A stretch of 64,000 nt of DNA from Treponema parvum (GCF_017893965.1 NZ_CP054142.1:1116001-1180000); one strand, 5' to 3'. Positions 16,927 to 30,878 are shown, counted from the first letter of the stretch. The notes: generated from the letters alone by a model not told the origin. Program-made: numbers and translations.

Positions 16927-19900
16927 ATGAAGAAAATCTGTCTTGTTTTTACAGTTTTATTTTCTCTTTTTTCTTCGTTTGGCGTCGGCGCCGATGATAC
17001 CGAAGTTGTTGATTTGAAGGCGATAGACGCAAAGATCAAAGAGACGGATTATAATCAGGCGCTTTTGATGCTTGAAGCTTATATAAAACGTTTTCCGGAT
17101 AAATTTGATGCCGCTCAAAAAAGAATCAGAAAGATAATGAAAGCTCGGGAAGAATATGCGTCTTTGTCGAAGGAACTCATAGATGTTATTCGTAACGAAC
17201 CTGAAAATAATCAAAAAAAACTGGATATTATCGCCAGGCTTGAGGCGCTTGAAAAGAGTCCTACTGCGGAAGCTCTCGCCTTTATAAGTCAGGCAAAGAT
17301 TGCCGCTCAGTTTACGTATTACCGCTCCGTGTTCAATAACCTTATGGAAATAGGCAGCGCCCTTGTAGCCGAAGAAAAATATGTCGAAGCTGTAAATAAG
17401 ATCAGGGAAGGATTTTATCTTTACCAAGATGAATTTTTTGCCTCTACATCGGATACGGAAATTACGGATCTTGTAAAAAAATCTCTTTTTTCCGTCGATA
17501 CCGCAATTTCAAGTCTTCCGGCCGTTCAAGACGATCTTAACAATGCGTGCAAAAATTTTATTGAAGCCGTAAAGAGCGACGACTATAACCGGTCGATGAA
17601 CGCTTTTGCTTCGGTGCGACATGAATTCGGGCGGTTCGCTACAGTCCGCAACACGGTTTTCGATTCGGGGCTTATATTCGAAAGCGCTTTTTCGGATATG
17701 AAAAAACTTGATCCTAAACTGACGGATTCTTCGTTTTTACCTTTTGTGTCCCGCCTTACTTTAGGACGAACATCCAACCCTGATTCCGGAATAGTAGGGG
17801 CAATGGACGCACTGTGGAATACTCTTGCGGAACGGATGAAAAATTCCGTTTACGAGCAGATAGTCGTTCAGTCCGAAGCGTTCGAAAGATCGTTGGGAGG
17901 AGAGAATGTATTTAAATCCGAAGACGGAGTAAGAAAAGATATTTTATTTTCCATAAAAAACTTTGCCGTCTTGGCGACGGATGTAAACGGTCTTTACACG
18001 CTTAAAAACAGCAGGCACAAAGGTGAAAATATTTACCCTCAATACGACTATTCTATGAAGTTTGTTACATCGTTAAGCGAAAAAATATTAGAGCAGCTTG
18101 ATCTTGTAGCCTTGCAGCGGCTGGAAAAAACGCGCTCGGAAAGCATAGTCTTACCCGAAGACATCGTTTCGTCTTTTCGTTCCGAAAAAATGAATTACGG
18201 CAATTTAAAATTTTCGATCATACCTACTTTTGAAAAAATAAAAACCGATTCCGGAAATATCATAAACTCACAATGGTTTGCATCGAAGGGAGTATTGCCT
18301 GAAAAAACATCCGAAGCGCCGCCGGAGGAAACGTCACGCACGACTGCCGGTGTGTTTATAGCCGACGAGGCTCTTAGCTGGCAGACGGCGGAAAACGTTC
18401 TTTTTTCCCTCTGTACAAAAACGGCGTCCTTAGCGGACGCTGAAGCCGTCAAAGGCTGTAAAGACGCCGCTTTATATTTTGCAACCGCCGGAGACCTCAT
18501 TGCAGACCGATATGAAACGCAATATGCTTGGGCGGAAGAACTTATGACCGCAAGAGCGGAAAGCAGGACTGCTCCCGACGGAAAGGTTATAGAGGCAGGC
18601 TCGTATCCGTCGGAAGCCCTTGCTCTTGTGACAAATCTTAAGCCTTCCGTACTTTCCGATCGTGCGCTCCTGTCGGATTCTCAAAAGATTCTTGAAACAA
18701 AGACGGAATATCAAAATTATTTTGTGGATACAAAAAAAATCTTATCCGATTCCATTGAACGGCTTGACAGGCTTAACTTAAGGGGTACGGAAATTTCAGA
18801 GCGCGCCCAAGAAAGAATATTGCTTGCGGAAAGCGCTTCAAACGAAGGAGATCTGCGATACGAACAGTCCGTTCGCGCTTTAAGCCGAAGCGATTTTAAC
18901 GGCGCCCGCGAATATCTTCAGAGATCGCGTTTAAAATATAACGAATCATTATCTTATCAGGAGTCGAAATCTTTACGCGTCTCAAGCAACGAAAAATTGC
19001 TGAAACTCGGCGAACGGATCGCATCTAAAGAAAACGAAGTCGTGGTTGCCGAAGTTCGTCAATTAAAAAGTAAGGCCAGAAACGAATACTATGCGGGCAA
19101 TTTTGAAGAGGCTGAAAATCTGCTTGTCAGGGCAAGAACCCGCTGGGCCACTACGAATATTGATGAAGACATCGAAATAAGTAACCTGTACTCAATGGTT
19201 ATTACGGCTCTTTCCATGCAGACCGGCCGCACTATTTTACCTACGGCGCCTCTGTATCCTGAAATGTCGCAGATATTGAGCATTGCAAATCAATATTATG
19301 ATCAGGGAAGAGAGCTCATGGCTTCAGGACGAAAAACGGAAGCGGAAGCTGTCTTGCAACAGTCAAAAGACAAGCTGCACGAGCTTCAGCTGGTATATCC
19401 TTTGAATCAGGAAGCAAGTCTTTTGACTTTAAGAATAAATAAACTTATAGACGAAACTGCCTTTAACGATATGTTTAGAAGGCGGGTGGATTCCGCCCGT
19501 TCCGACTATAAAAATCCTTCGTTGCGGCAGAGAGCCTATGCGGATCTGCTCGATCTTTATACGATAAATCCCGGCTATCCGGGCCTTAAGCAGTTGATTT
19601 ATAACGTTGAGGTTGAAATAGGCATAAGACAAAGACCTGTAGACCGCGCGGTTTTGGCACGCTCCTCAGCTTTGACGTCTGACGCCAGAAAGATAGTCGA
19701 CACGTCGCGTAATGAAATGGACTTGAGAAGGGCGCTTTCGCTTGTAGACGAAGCAATCTCTTTGAATCCGCAAAATTCGGCCGCCATAACGTTAAAGGAC
19801 CGTATTCAGGTGTCGATCGGAGGAAAGGCTACGGTAGTTCTTTCGGCTGAAGATGAAATGCTTTATCAGCAGGCTATACAAGAGCTTCAAAATAATAATA

Positions 19901-20004
19901 TTATTGGCGCATACGCGCTCGTTCAGCGTCTTTTACAGTCGCCGGTAAACGGCAGGTCGGCAAAGGTTCTCGACCTTCAGAAAAAAGTACAGGCATTGCT
20001 ATGA
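16927..20004 (+). CDS. Exported TPR-like helical protein, partner of the downstream phosphatase
   Basis: A 1025-aa protein with a signal peptide (MKKICLVFTVLFSLFSSFGVGA) followed almost entirely by helices. TPR-like pairs are clear at about 35-65 (YNQALLMLEAYIKRFPDKFDAAQKR), 710-740 (YYAGNFEEAENLLVRARTRW), 785-820 (YYDQGRELMASGRKTEAEAVLQQS) and in the last 120 residues. The middle is charged and probably coiled. It has no enzymatic motif. The stop overlaps the next start (ATGA), so it is co-translated with the 1551-aa sensor phosphatase. A periplasmic scaffold or ligand-presenting partner for that sensor is an inference. I do not recognise a named gene. Confidence 0.85.
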   Translation: MKKICLVFTVLFSLFSSFGVGADDTEVVDLKAIDAKIKETDYNQALLMLEAYIKRFPDKFDAAQKRIRKIMKAREEYASLSKELIDVIRNEPENNQKKLDIIARLEALEKSPTAEALAFISQAKIAAQFTYYRSVFNNLMEIGSALVAEEKYVEAVNKIREGFYLYQDEFFASTSDTEITDLVKKSLFSVDTAISSLPAVQDDLNNACKNFIEAVKSDDYNRSMNAFASVRHEFGRFATVRNTVFDSGLIFESAFSDMKKLDPKLTDSSFLPFVSRLTLGRTSNPDSGIVGAMDALWNTLAERMKNSVYEQIVVQSEAFERSLGGENVFKSEDGVRKDILFSIKNFAVLATDVNGLYTLKNSRHKGENIYPQYDYSMKFVTSLSEKILEQLDLVALQRLEKTRSESIVLPEDIVSSFRSEKMNYGNLKFSIIPTFEKIKTDSGNIINSQWFASKGVLPEKTSEAPPEETSRTTAGVFIADEALSWQTAENVLFSLCTKTASLADAEAVKGCKDAALYFATAGDLIADRYETQYAWAEELMTARAESRTAPDGKVIEAGSYPSEALALVTNLKPSVLSDRALLSDSQKILETKTEYQNYFVDTKKILSDSIERLDRLNLRGTEISERAQERILLAESASNEGDLRYEQSVRALSRSDFNGAREYLQRSRLKYNESLSYQESKSLRVSSNEKLLKLGERIASKENEVVVAEVRQLKSKARNEYYAGNFEEAENLLVRARTRWATTNIDEDIEISNLYSMVITALSMQTGRTILPTAPLYPEMSQILSIANQYYDQGRELMASGRKTEAEAVLQQSKDKLHELQLVYPLNQEASLLTLRINKLIDETAFNDMFRRRVDSARSDYKNPSLRQRAYADLLDLYTINPGYPGLKQLIYNVEVEIGIRQRPVDRAVLARSSALTSDARKIVDTSRNEMDLRRALSLVDEAISLNPQNSAAITLKDRIQVSIGGKATVVLSAEDEMLYQQAIQELQNNNIIGAYALVQRLLQSPVNGRSAKVLDLQKKVQALL

Positions 20005-23000
20005 CAGAAAAAAAACTTCCGCAAAGATCCTCGTCTTTATTCTTTCTCTTATTCCTTGCGGCGTTTTTTTTATCTTTTTCTCCGCCGTCGCTTTTTGCCC
20101 GCGATTTTTATTGGGAAAACACCGAACGCATAACTTCATACGATTCAAGATTTCCGTCTTCGGTTTCCAGCGGCAAATATACGGCCGTTTTTTGGCAGGA
20201 AATCGACGCGGCAAATAAAAGTATCTGGCTTTCGGGGCAAGTGTATGAAGGGAATGATCTGTGGCATAAAATCGAACGTTTTGCCGGGCCTTTTTCATAT
20301 TCCGGCGAAGTTCCCGATCTTTATTCCGCCGTCATACAGCCTTCAGGTAAAATTGCTCTGGCCGTCTTGTCGGACGTACACACTATTTCAATATTTGTAA
20401 GCGAGGACGGGGGTTACAACTTTAAAAGCACGACGCTTCCCAGACAAAAACAGCCTCTTGTCGCGCCGCGTATTTATTCAAATTCGGAAGGAGAATTTGT
20501 CTTATTTACCGCACTCGGCCAAAACGAATCTTTTTCAATGCTCTATTCAAGGTCTCGTGACGGTTTTAGCTGGCAGCCTTTTGAAGCTTTTCCGCCTGCA
20601 GAGGATTTTACGAACCCTTTTATCCCCGTTCTTGTAAATATTCCCGGCGGAGACATGGTTGTGTTTCAGGCCCAGCACAGAACGGGGGCGCGTCTTTCAT
20701 ATCAATTATATTCTACAGTATTTAAAGACGGCTCTTGGTCTGTGCCGCGCATCATAACCGGCGAAGGTTCTCTTCTTGTCGGTTCGCAAGGAACTTATTT
20801 TAATTATAATAACCAGCGCCCCGTGCTTTTTTTTCACGAGGGAAAGATTTTTGTCGCATGGGAAAGAACCTATTATTCGTCTGAAAATTCTCATATTTGG
20901 GTTCGAAGTCTAGATACGGAAGGAGAGCCTTTGGGCGATTTGACAGAGTTGACGGTTAGAGGTAACGCAAACAGGCCTGTGTTCTTTTTTTATGAAGGCG
21001 CCCTTTTCGTCGTTTGGTTCGACACAAGAAGCGGCCGGGAATCGGTTTTTTTTGCGCAAAAGCAAGGCGCGATATGGGATGAAATTCCTCTGTCCAATGA
21101 AAAATCCTCTTCCGGAAATTCTTGTATATTCGCTTTTCCTGTAATAACCGACGACAAAAGCACTCTTTCTTTTATTTGGCAGGTGAATCCCTCTTCAAAA
21201 AAATCCGTCCCTTACATTTCTCGTCTTTCTCCCGACAGAAGCGTAAGCGCTCCGTCTTTATCAGGCGTCACATTTAAAAACGGAGAAAGGGGCCGCTTTG
21301 AAGATGAAAGAGTTGCGGTAAGGCTTCCGTCGGATTCTTCGGGCGTCGCAGGGTTTTCATGGATATGGACGCAGGACAAAGAAGAAATGCCTCCCAAACG
21401 TATTATGAGATTGCCTTCTCAAACAACCGTAAGCGTAAAAGCTTCTGAGGACGGCGTATGGTATTTTCGATCCCGCGCCCTCGACTATGCCGGAAACTGG
21501 TCGGCTCCGGCGGAAATAACTTATTTTAAAGACACGACGCCTCCCAAACCTCCTAAGATATTGCCTGTGAGCAAAGACTTACAAGGGTTTGCTTCGTCGG
21601 AAAACCTTGTATTTTCATGGCAGGCGGATCAAGGCGACGACGATGTTTCAGGCTATACGTGGTCCCTCGAGCGGCTAAGCGCCGTTGAAAAGCGTTTTTC
21701 AGGTTATGCCGGGCATCCGATGGCAGCGGGCGAAGAAGAAGCTTCGTCGTATCTTTCTTCTTTAATTAAAAGATATTCCGATCCTATGAAGGTTTATAAA
21801 ATTCCTCAAAGAACACTCGGAGTAAATACTTCGGTCACATATAAAAATATTGAGAACGGGCTTTACGCTTTTTCGGTTGCTGCCGTGGACAGTGTGGGCA
21901 ACATAGGGAAACCCTCCGTCATCCTTGTCGCTTCCAATAAATTTATTCCGTTTACGCTTATTTCTTCTGTAAAATTGAAAAAAACTCTTCTCGGGAACAG
22001 CTTTTTGGAAATTTATGGCAAAGGATTTGTTTATGACGGAGACATAACGCAGATCTACGTCGACAAGGACGGACAAGCGCCGTATGATTATGTTTATTTA
22101 AAATCCGAAAACTCTTTCCGCGTAAGATCGGACACGCTAATAGAAGGCCTTGACCTCGGCGGCGAAGTGGGTGAAGGAATTTATCGAATAGGCCTTGTGC
22201 ATTCGGATCGAGGATTGTATTTTTCGCGCGCTATATTGAATGTGGAACAGGGCGGTACGGTAAAAATTGAAAATGAATATGTTTACGAGCCTGAATGGGG
22301 GCCGCTGCTAAAGAAAGCCCTTGTACAAATTCGTTTTGAAAGAATATTGCTTTACCTCATATGCGCCTTTGCCGTACTCGGAAGTTTGATTGCAGTGCGC
22401 GGAATCGTTCAAACCGCACGTGAAACCGTTACAATACGCTATGAAGTGAACGCTCTTCTTACAGGAGATCTTATGACGCTTGAAAAGAGAAAGAAATTGA
22501 CGTCCGCAAAAAAACGCAGCGGAAGCCTTCGCATAAAGCTTATGGCCTTTACCATACTGCTTGTTTTAATGATTGTACTGCTTGTCGCCGCTTCCCTTGG
22601 AACAAGGATGATTCGTTCCCAAGGACGGCTTCTTGCCGAGGGCCTTGAAAGCCGTATAGGAGTGCTTTTGAACAGCATAAACACCGGAGCGCGCGCCTAT
22701 CTTCCGTCGGGCAATATTCTCGAATTGAGTTACCTTCCGGCGCAGTCGCGAGCACTGCCTGAAGCCGAATTTGCCACAATTACGGGAATGCCTGCAAACG
22801 GTATTGAAAAAAATCTTGATTTCGTATGGGCTACGAATGACCCCGATATTTCTTCAAAGATAAACACCGATGTGCTGAATTACGGAGTTTCTAAGCTATC
22901 CGATGCGGACATCAAGGCAATAGCCGATTCCTGTATGCGTTTAAACGACCTTGCCGAACAGAGAATCGGAAGTATTGCTTCTCAGATTGCATCGCTAACT

Positions 23001-24656
23001 TCCGAAGGAGTTTCCTTGGCGCTCCGCACGGACCGCGTATCCGTAGCCCGCCGGGAAGAAATTTCTACTATTACAACTCAGCTTAACAGCCGCATCACTC
23101 AGATGCTCGACGAGCTTTCAAATAGCGCAAGCTCGTCGTTCCCGCTTTTTGACAACAATCATCTTGATCCGCTTAATACCGAATATCTGTTTTACAGGCC
23201 GGTTTTATACAGGCAGGGAAACGAAAGAACATATGTCCACGGTATAGTGTTTTTAAAAGTTTCTACGGAAAATCTGCTTACGACCGTAAATACGGCGCGC
23301 CGTTCCATCATATTATCCGCAATACTGGTTGGGATTTTTGCGGTATTCGCAGGTTCCGTAGGCGCCTTTATCTTAGCCACTGTTATAGTCAGACCTATCA
23401 GGATACTTGAAAGGCACGTCGCCGTTATCGGCTCAACACGCGACAAGTCAAAACTTGCATCTGAAAAAATAGAATTCAAATCTGACGATGAAATAGGCAA
23501 TCTGCGCGACGCCGTAAACAATATGACTTCCGAACTGGCCAGAGCCGCTCTGGAAGAACAGCTTACCTTGGACGGACGCGCCGTTCAGCAGGCGTTTTTA
23601 CCGTTGAATATAAATTCCGAAGGCGGCAAAACTACTACCTCCGTATTAAAGGACAATGCGCTTGAAACATTCGGTTATTACGAAGGAGCTTCCGGCGTTT
23701 CGGGCGACTACTTCGACTATAAAAAGCTCGACGACAGGTGGTACGTGTTTATAAAATGCGATGCTTCAGGTCACGGAGTTCCTGCCGCTCTTATCATGAC
23801 TGTAGTCGCTACGTTCTTCCGCCGTTATTTTGCAAACTGGAATTTCAACGCTAACGGCGGCAGATTGAACGAATTGATTTCACAGATAAATGATTTTATC
23901 GAATCTTTGGGACTCAAAGGAAAATTTGCAGCGATAATATTGTGTTTGGTCGACACTCAGACCGGCACCGTATATATGTCCAATGCGGGCGACAATATTG
24001 TTCATATTTACGACCAAAAAATTCAAAAATTAAAAACGTTTACATTATCCGCCGCTCCTGCAGCGGGCCCCATGCCTTCGTTTATGGTTGATATGAAAGG
24101 CGGATTCAAGGTTGATAAAACAGTCCTCGAAAAAGGAGACATTCTATTTTTGTACACTGACGGTATAGAAGAATCCACAAGAATATGCCGCAATAATTCT
24201 TTTTTGCCGCTTCAAATTACCGAAAAGGATGAAAGCGGGAATGATAAAGTCTCCACCGTAACCGAATTGCTGGAAGCCGAAAGAGTAAGGCAAGTCATTG
24301 AAGCTGTTATGAGTAAAAAAGTTTTTATTCTTGAAAAGAACAAAAACCCCGTTCCCGGGGAAGTTTTGAGCTTTGATTTTACAACGTGTAAGGGAAGCGT
24401 GGAAGAGGCGATCATCGCTCTTATTTCGGTAGAAAAGATATTCCGTATGTATAAACCGCACGAAGCTACGGAAGACGACGTCGTCAAAGTAGACCGCAAT
24501 ATAGACGAATTCCTACGCCTGCATTTTAATTTGTATGATACATATTGTTCCAAAAAAAATGAAAGCGCGGAAGATGTAACATATGTATATTATACGAACG
24601 TTATGGAAGACGAACAGCTCGACGATCTTACATTGGTAGCCATTCGGAGGCTTTGA
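20001..24656 (+). CDS. Giant membrane sensor with extracytoplasmic propeller, HAMP and SpoIIE-type phosphatase
   Basis: A 1551-aa protein. It has a signal peptide (1-34), a sialidase/BNR-like beta-propeller (about 40-430, repeated S-x-D-G-x-x-W/F elements such as SRDGFSW and SEDGGYNF), and Ig/FN3-like segments to about 770. Transmembrane helices lie near 781-803 and 844-868, then comes a periplasmic sensor (870-1100) and a third helix at 1104-1131. A HAMP domain (about 1130-1185) and a C-terminal PP2C/SpoIIE domain follow, with metal-site elements SGDYFDY, DASGHGVPAALIM, SNAGDN and YTDGIEES. RsbU-like enzymes dephosphorylate anti-anti-sigma proteins in partner-switch pathways; no partner genes are nearby. 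It overlaps the TPR-like gene by 4 nt. All key phosphatase Asp residues I can recognise are present. Confidence 0.9.
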   Translation: MTEKKLPQRSSSLFFLLFLAAFFLSFSPPSLFARDFYWENTERITSYDSRFPSSVSSGKYTAVFWQEIDAANKSIWLSGQVYEGNDLWHKIERFAGPFSYSGEVPDLYSAVIQPSGKIALAVLSDVHTISIFVSEDGGYNFKSTTLPRQKQPLVAPRIYSNSEGEFVLFTALGQNESFSMLYSRSRDGFSWQPFEAFPPAEDFTNPFIPVLVNIPGGDMVVFQAQHRTGARLSYQLYSTVFKDGSWSVPRIITGEGSLLVGSQGTYFNYNNQRPVLFFHEGKIFVAWERTYYSSENSHIWVRSLDTEGEPLGDLTELTVRGNANRPVFFFYEGALFVVWFDTRSGRESVFFAQKQGAIWDEIPLSNEKSSSGNSCIFAFPVITDDKSTLSFIWQVNPSSKKSVPYISRLSPDRSVSAPSLSGVTFKNGERGRFEDERVAVRLPSDSSGVAGFSWIWTQDKEEMPPKRIMRLPSQTTVSVKASEDGVWYFRSRALDYAGNWSAPAEITYFKDTTPPKPPKILPVSKDLQGFASSENLVFSWQADQGDDDVSGYTWSLERLSAVEKRFSGYAGHPMAAGEEEASSYLSSLIKRYSDPMKVYKIPQRTLGVNTSVTYKNIENGLYAFSVAAVDSVGNIGKPSVILVASNKFIPFTLISSVKLKKTLLGNSFLEIYGKGFVYDGDITQIYVDKDGQAPYDYVYLKSENSFRVRSDTLIEGLDLGGEVGEGIYRIGLVHSDRGLYFSRAILNVEQGGTVKIENEYVYEPEWGPLLKKALVQIRFERILLYLICAFAVLGSLIAVRGIVQTARETVTIRYEVNALLTGDLMTLEKRKKLTSAKKRSGSLRIKLMAFTILLVLMIVLLVAASLGTRMIRSQGRLLAEGLESRIGVLLNSINTGARAYLPSGNILELSYLPAQSRALPEAEFATITGMPANGIEKNLDFVWATNDPDISSKINTDVLNYGVSKLSDADIKAIADSCMRLNDLAEQRIGSIASQIASLTSEGVSLALRTDRVSVARREEISTITTQLNSRITQMLDELSNSASSSFPLFDNNHLDPLNTEYLFYRPVLYRQGNERTYVHGIVFLKVSTENLLTTVNTARRSIILSAILVGIFAVFAGSVGAFILATVIVRPIRILERHVAVIGSTRDKSKLASEKIEFKSDDEIGNLRDAVNNMTSELARAALEEQLTLDGRAVQQAFLPLNINSEGGKTTTSVLKDNALETFGYYEGASGVSGDYFDYKKLDDRWYVFIKCDASGHGVPAALIMTVVATFFRRYFANWNFNANGGRLNELISQINDFIESLGLKGKFAAIILCLVDTQTGTVYMSNAGDNIVHIYDQKIQKLKTFTLSAAPAAGPMPSFMVDMKGGFKVDKTVLEKGDILFLYTDGIEESTRICRNNSFLPLQITEKDESGNDKVSTVTELLEAERVRQVIEAVMSKKVFILEKNKNPVPGEVLSFDFTTCKGSVEEAIIALISVEKIFRMYKPHEATEDDVVKVDRNIDEFLRLHFNLYDTYCSKKNESAEDVTYVYYTNVMEDEQLDDLTLVAIRRL

Positions 24657-24713
24657 AATATTTAATTCTTGCTTTTGAAACGGTTTATGTTTATTTTAAA
24701 GAAGGAGGAAAAT

Positions 24714-25046
24714 ATGGGAAAATTTACCGACCAGGTAAAAGGTTATCTTGACAAAGGCGTCGCCGCTTCAAAAATCGCGTTGGATAAGGCGGGCACTGTA
24801 GTGCAAGGATTGGGCGAACTGGGTGTCTTAAAATTCGAACATAAAAAACTTAATTCGGATAAAAAAAAGACTTTGCAAAGACTCGGTTCTGAAGTATATT
24901 CTTTATCATCTGCAAAAGGCGTTGAGCAAATCTCGTTTGAAGATGAAAAAATATCCGGCATAATCAAAGAGCTAAAAACGCTCGACAAAGAGATAAACAA
25001 GAGAGAAAAAAAGATAAAGGCGATGGAAAAGGACGAAAAGCGGTAG
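24714..25046 (+). CDS. Small charged coiled-coil protein, unknown function
   Basis: A 110-aa, lysine-rich cytoplasmic protein with no signal peptide. Residues about 1-35 form an amphipathic helix with small residues (GYLDKGVAASKIALDKAG), and 75-108 are a heptad-like coiled coil (IIKELKTLDKEINKREKKIK). The ATG at 24714 has AAGGAGG 5 nt upstream, which decides the start over an upstream ATG at 24669. It is 57 nt after the sensor-phosphatase gene and before a terminator, so it belongs to that operon. I do not recognise a family. Confidence 0.75.
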   Translation: MGKFTDQVKGYLDKGVAASKIALDKAGTVVQGLGELGVLKFEHKKLNSDKKKTLQRLGSEVYSLSSAKGVEQISFEDEKISGIIKELKTLDKEINKREKKIKAMEKDEKR

Positions 25047-25079
25047 GTAAGAGACGGAATAATAGGGGACTTGCTATAG

Positions 25080-25103
25080 TTTTAACATTCGTTAAAAGCT
25101 TTT
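25080..25103 (+). terminator. Intrinsic terminator of the TPR/phosphatase operon
   Basis: Stem TTTTAAC (25080-25086) with GTTAAAA (25091-25097), a 4-nt loop and a following T-run. It separates the protein-coding operon from the rrn promoter. Confidence 0.6.
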
Positions 25104-25155
25104 TGTTTTTACAGGATTTTAGACAAAAAAAGTTAAAAAAAAGCGACAATAAGGC

Positions 25156-25185
25156 TTGACAAGAAAAAGTGAAAAGGTATATATT
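25156..25185 (+). promoter_or_regulatory. rrn operon promoter
   Basis: TTGACA (25156-25161) with TATATT (25180-25185) at 18 nt; the overlapping TATATA (25178) would be at 16 nt. It is about 250 nt upstream of 16S. The transcribed leader carries a boxA-like GATCTTTGAAA (25234-25244). Confidence 0.75.
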
Positions 25186-25233
25186 AACAATCACCCGCAA
25201 TAATAAAAGCGTGGGACAGCCTGCGAAGGCTAA

Positions 25234-25285
25234 GATCTTTGAAAGACAAGAGGGAAGGGAAGAAAAGACGGAAGGCAATGATAAA
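25234..25285 (+). promoter_or_regulatory. rrn leader boxA-like motif and 16S processing strand
   Basis: GATCTTTGAAAGACAAGAGG followed by a purine run (GGAAGGGAAGAAAAGA). The purine run is complementary to the pyrimidine run after 16S (CTTTTTTCTTCCTTTCCCC, near 27063-27082), as expected for an RNase III stem around 16S. The same motif recurs before 23S at 27228-27255. Confidence 0.5.
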
Positions 25286-25433
25286 GCATTGTCGGCCAGG
25301 AAAAGGTGAAGAGAGCCAAAGGAGCCTGAGAGATCAGGTAAATGAAATGAAGGAAGGGCAAATCCCTTGAAAGAGAGGGAGAGGACCGGACATAAATGGT
25401 TAAGGAATCACAAGCCGAAAGGCTTATGAAATA

Positions 25434-26979
<1,546 letters not shown>

Positions 26980-27108
26980 TAAGAGAAAGGTAAGTCCTGT
27001 AAGGTAGGACGAGTGTCGGTGTACGGCACAAGCTTCGTAAGACGGAGTTAAGGTTATTTTCATCTTTTTTCTTCCTTTCCCCTTTTGTTTTTATTTGATT
27101 TTATTTCT

Positions 27109-27182
27109 GGGGATATAGCTCAGCTGGCTAGAGCATCGGCTTTGCAAGCCGAGGGTCAGGGGTTCAAATCCCCTTATCTCCA
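27109..27182 (+). tRNA. tRNA-Ala (anticodon TGC) in the 16S-23S spacer
   Basis: A 74-nt cloverleaf. The acceptor GGGGATA pairs with TATCTCC, and there is a D-arm GCTCAGCTGG...GAGC, an anticodon stem TCGGC/GCCGA with loop TTTGCAA (TGC at 27143-27145), and a T-arm with GGTTCAAATCC. The discriminator is A and CCA is not encoded. Spacer tRNA-Ala is normal in treponeme rrn operons. Confidence 0.97.
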
Positions 27183-27227
27183 TAAAAGCATAAAATTCGT
27201 TCATGCCGGACGGATCAATGTTTACAC

Positions 27228-27255
27228 GATCTTTGACAAGACAAGAGAAGGGAAG
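27228..27255 (+). promoter_or_regulatory. Second boxA-like motif and 23S processing strand
   Basis: GATCTTTGACAAGACAAGAG then GAAGGGAAGA, a near copy of the motif at 25234. GAAGGGAAGA is complementary to TCTTCCCTT after 23S (near 30378), consistent with a 23S processing stem. Confidence 0.5.
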
Positions 27256-27395
27256 AAGGAGCGAGAGACTTGAGTGTGATAAGCATGAGAGGAACTTGCT
27301 TCTAGGTGAAGAATGCCCGATTGAGGCGAGCACGTTAGAAGATGTAAGCTTGATAACTTTTAATAGTGCGAAAGTTGAGATACGGGAAGAATAAT

Positions 27396-30347
<2,952 letters not shown>

Positions 30348-30440
30348 TTATTGTTCCCGTTATTTTTCTTCACTGATCTTCCCTTAGCGGTTTGAGAGAG
30401 TTTTATTGACTTTTTTTCCGCATCTTTAATTATGTTAATA

Positions 30441-30554
30441 TGCCCGGTAGCCATTGTGGAGAGGCAATACCCGTTCCCATCCCGAACACGGAAGTCAAGC
30501 TCTCTTACGCCGATGATACTGTCTTTTGACGGGAAAGTAGGTAGCTGCCGGGCT
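30441..30554 (+). rRNA. rrf: 5S ribosomal RNA
   Basis: About 112 nt, closed by GCCCGGTAGC (30442) pairing with GCTGCCGGGC (30544-30553). It contains the conserved CCCGTTCCCATCCCGAACACGGAAGTC core and GGGAAAGTAGG. It is the last gene of the rrn operon. A TTGACT (30406) and TATGTT (30431), 19 nt apart, precede it by about 6 nt and might give it a weak promoter of its own. Confidence 0.95.
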
Positions 30555-30560
30555 TTTTTA

Positions 30561-30594
30561 TTTAAAAAGGCTGCCTTAAGGCAGCCTTTTTAAA
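30561..30594 (+). terminator. rrn operon terminator
   Basis: A perfect 15-bp stem (30561-30575 with 30580-30594; GGCTGCC core, TTAA loop) with A-run and T-run flanks. It works in either direction and lies directly after 5S. Confidence 0.9.
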
Positions 30595-30618
30595 TAAAAC
30601 GAGTTCTAGGGGACATAG

Positions 30619-30724
30619 CAAGTTTGCACGGGCGGTTCTTAGCGCTATAGAATGTTTACCCTGCAAACTTGGTAAGTGAGCAGCTATGCTGCGAACGACG
30701 GTAGCCTGCCGGGCTTTTTTTTAT
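30619..30724 (+). repeat. Unit B: hairpin plus copy of the 5S tail and terminator
   Basis: Stem CAAGTTTGCA (30619-30628) with TGCAAACTTG (30662-30671), then GCAG/CTGC, then GGTAGCCTGCCGGGCTTTTTTTT (30700-30722). The last part repeats the 5S 3-prime end (GGTAGCTGCCGGGCTTTTTT, 30540) with one inserted base. The following TTAAAAATGGCT resembles the rrn terminator arm. Confidence 0.6.
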
Positions 30725-30774
30725 TAAAAATGGCTTTTGGCAGACTAAATAAAAAATTGTCCAAAGAAAACTAG

Positions 30775-30878
30775 CAGTTTGCACACGTGTTATTTCGAAG
30801 CACCCGGCGCTGCTTTACGGGCAAACTGTTGTTAAAGCGCCTAGCGGTTTATACGGTAGCTCTGCCAGAGCTTTTTTT
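30775..30878 (+). repeat. Unit C: second hairpin plus terminator unit
   Basis: Stem CAGTTTGC (30775-30782) with GCAAACTG (30821-30828), both arms and the inner TTTAC matching unit B. ACGGTAGCTCTGCC follows, then a perfect terminator: GCTCT (30859-30863), GCC, AGAGC (30867-30871), seven T. It is a more diverged copy of unit B and ends the rrn side before a convergent symporter gene. Confidence 0.55.

Noticed and set aside
22439-24553. Antisense frames of 76-113 codons opposite the phosphatase gene
   Set aside because: The plus strand encodes conserved HAMP and SpoIIE motifs over the same bases; the antisense products have no recognisable features.
30619-30878. Units B and C as integron attC recombination sites
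   Set aside because: The hairpins are attC-sized, but I cannot find paired RYYYAAC and GTTRRRY core sites, and there is no integrase gene in the window.
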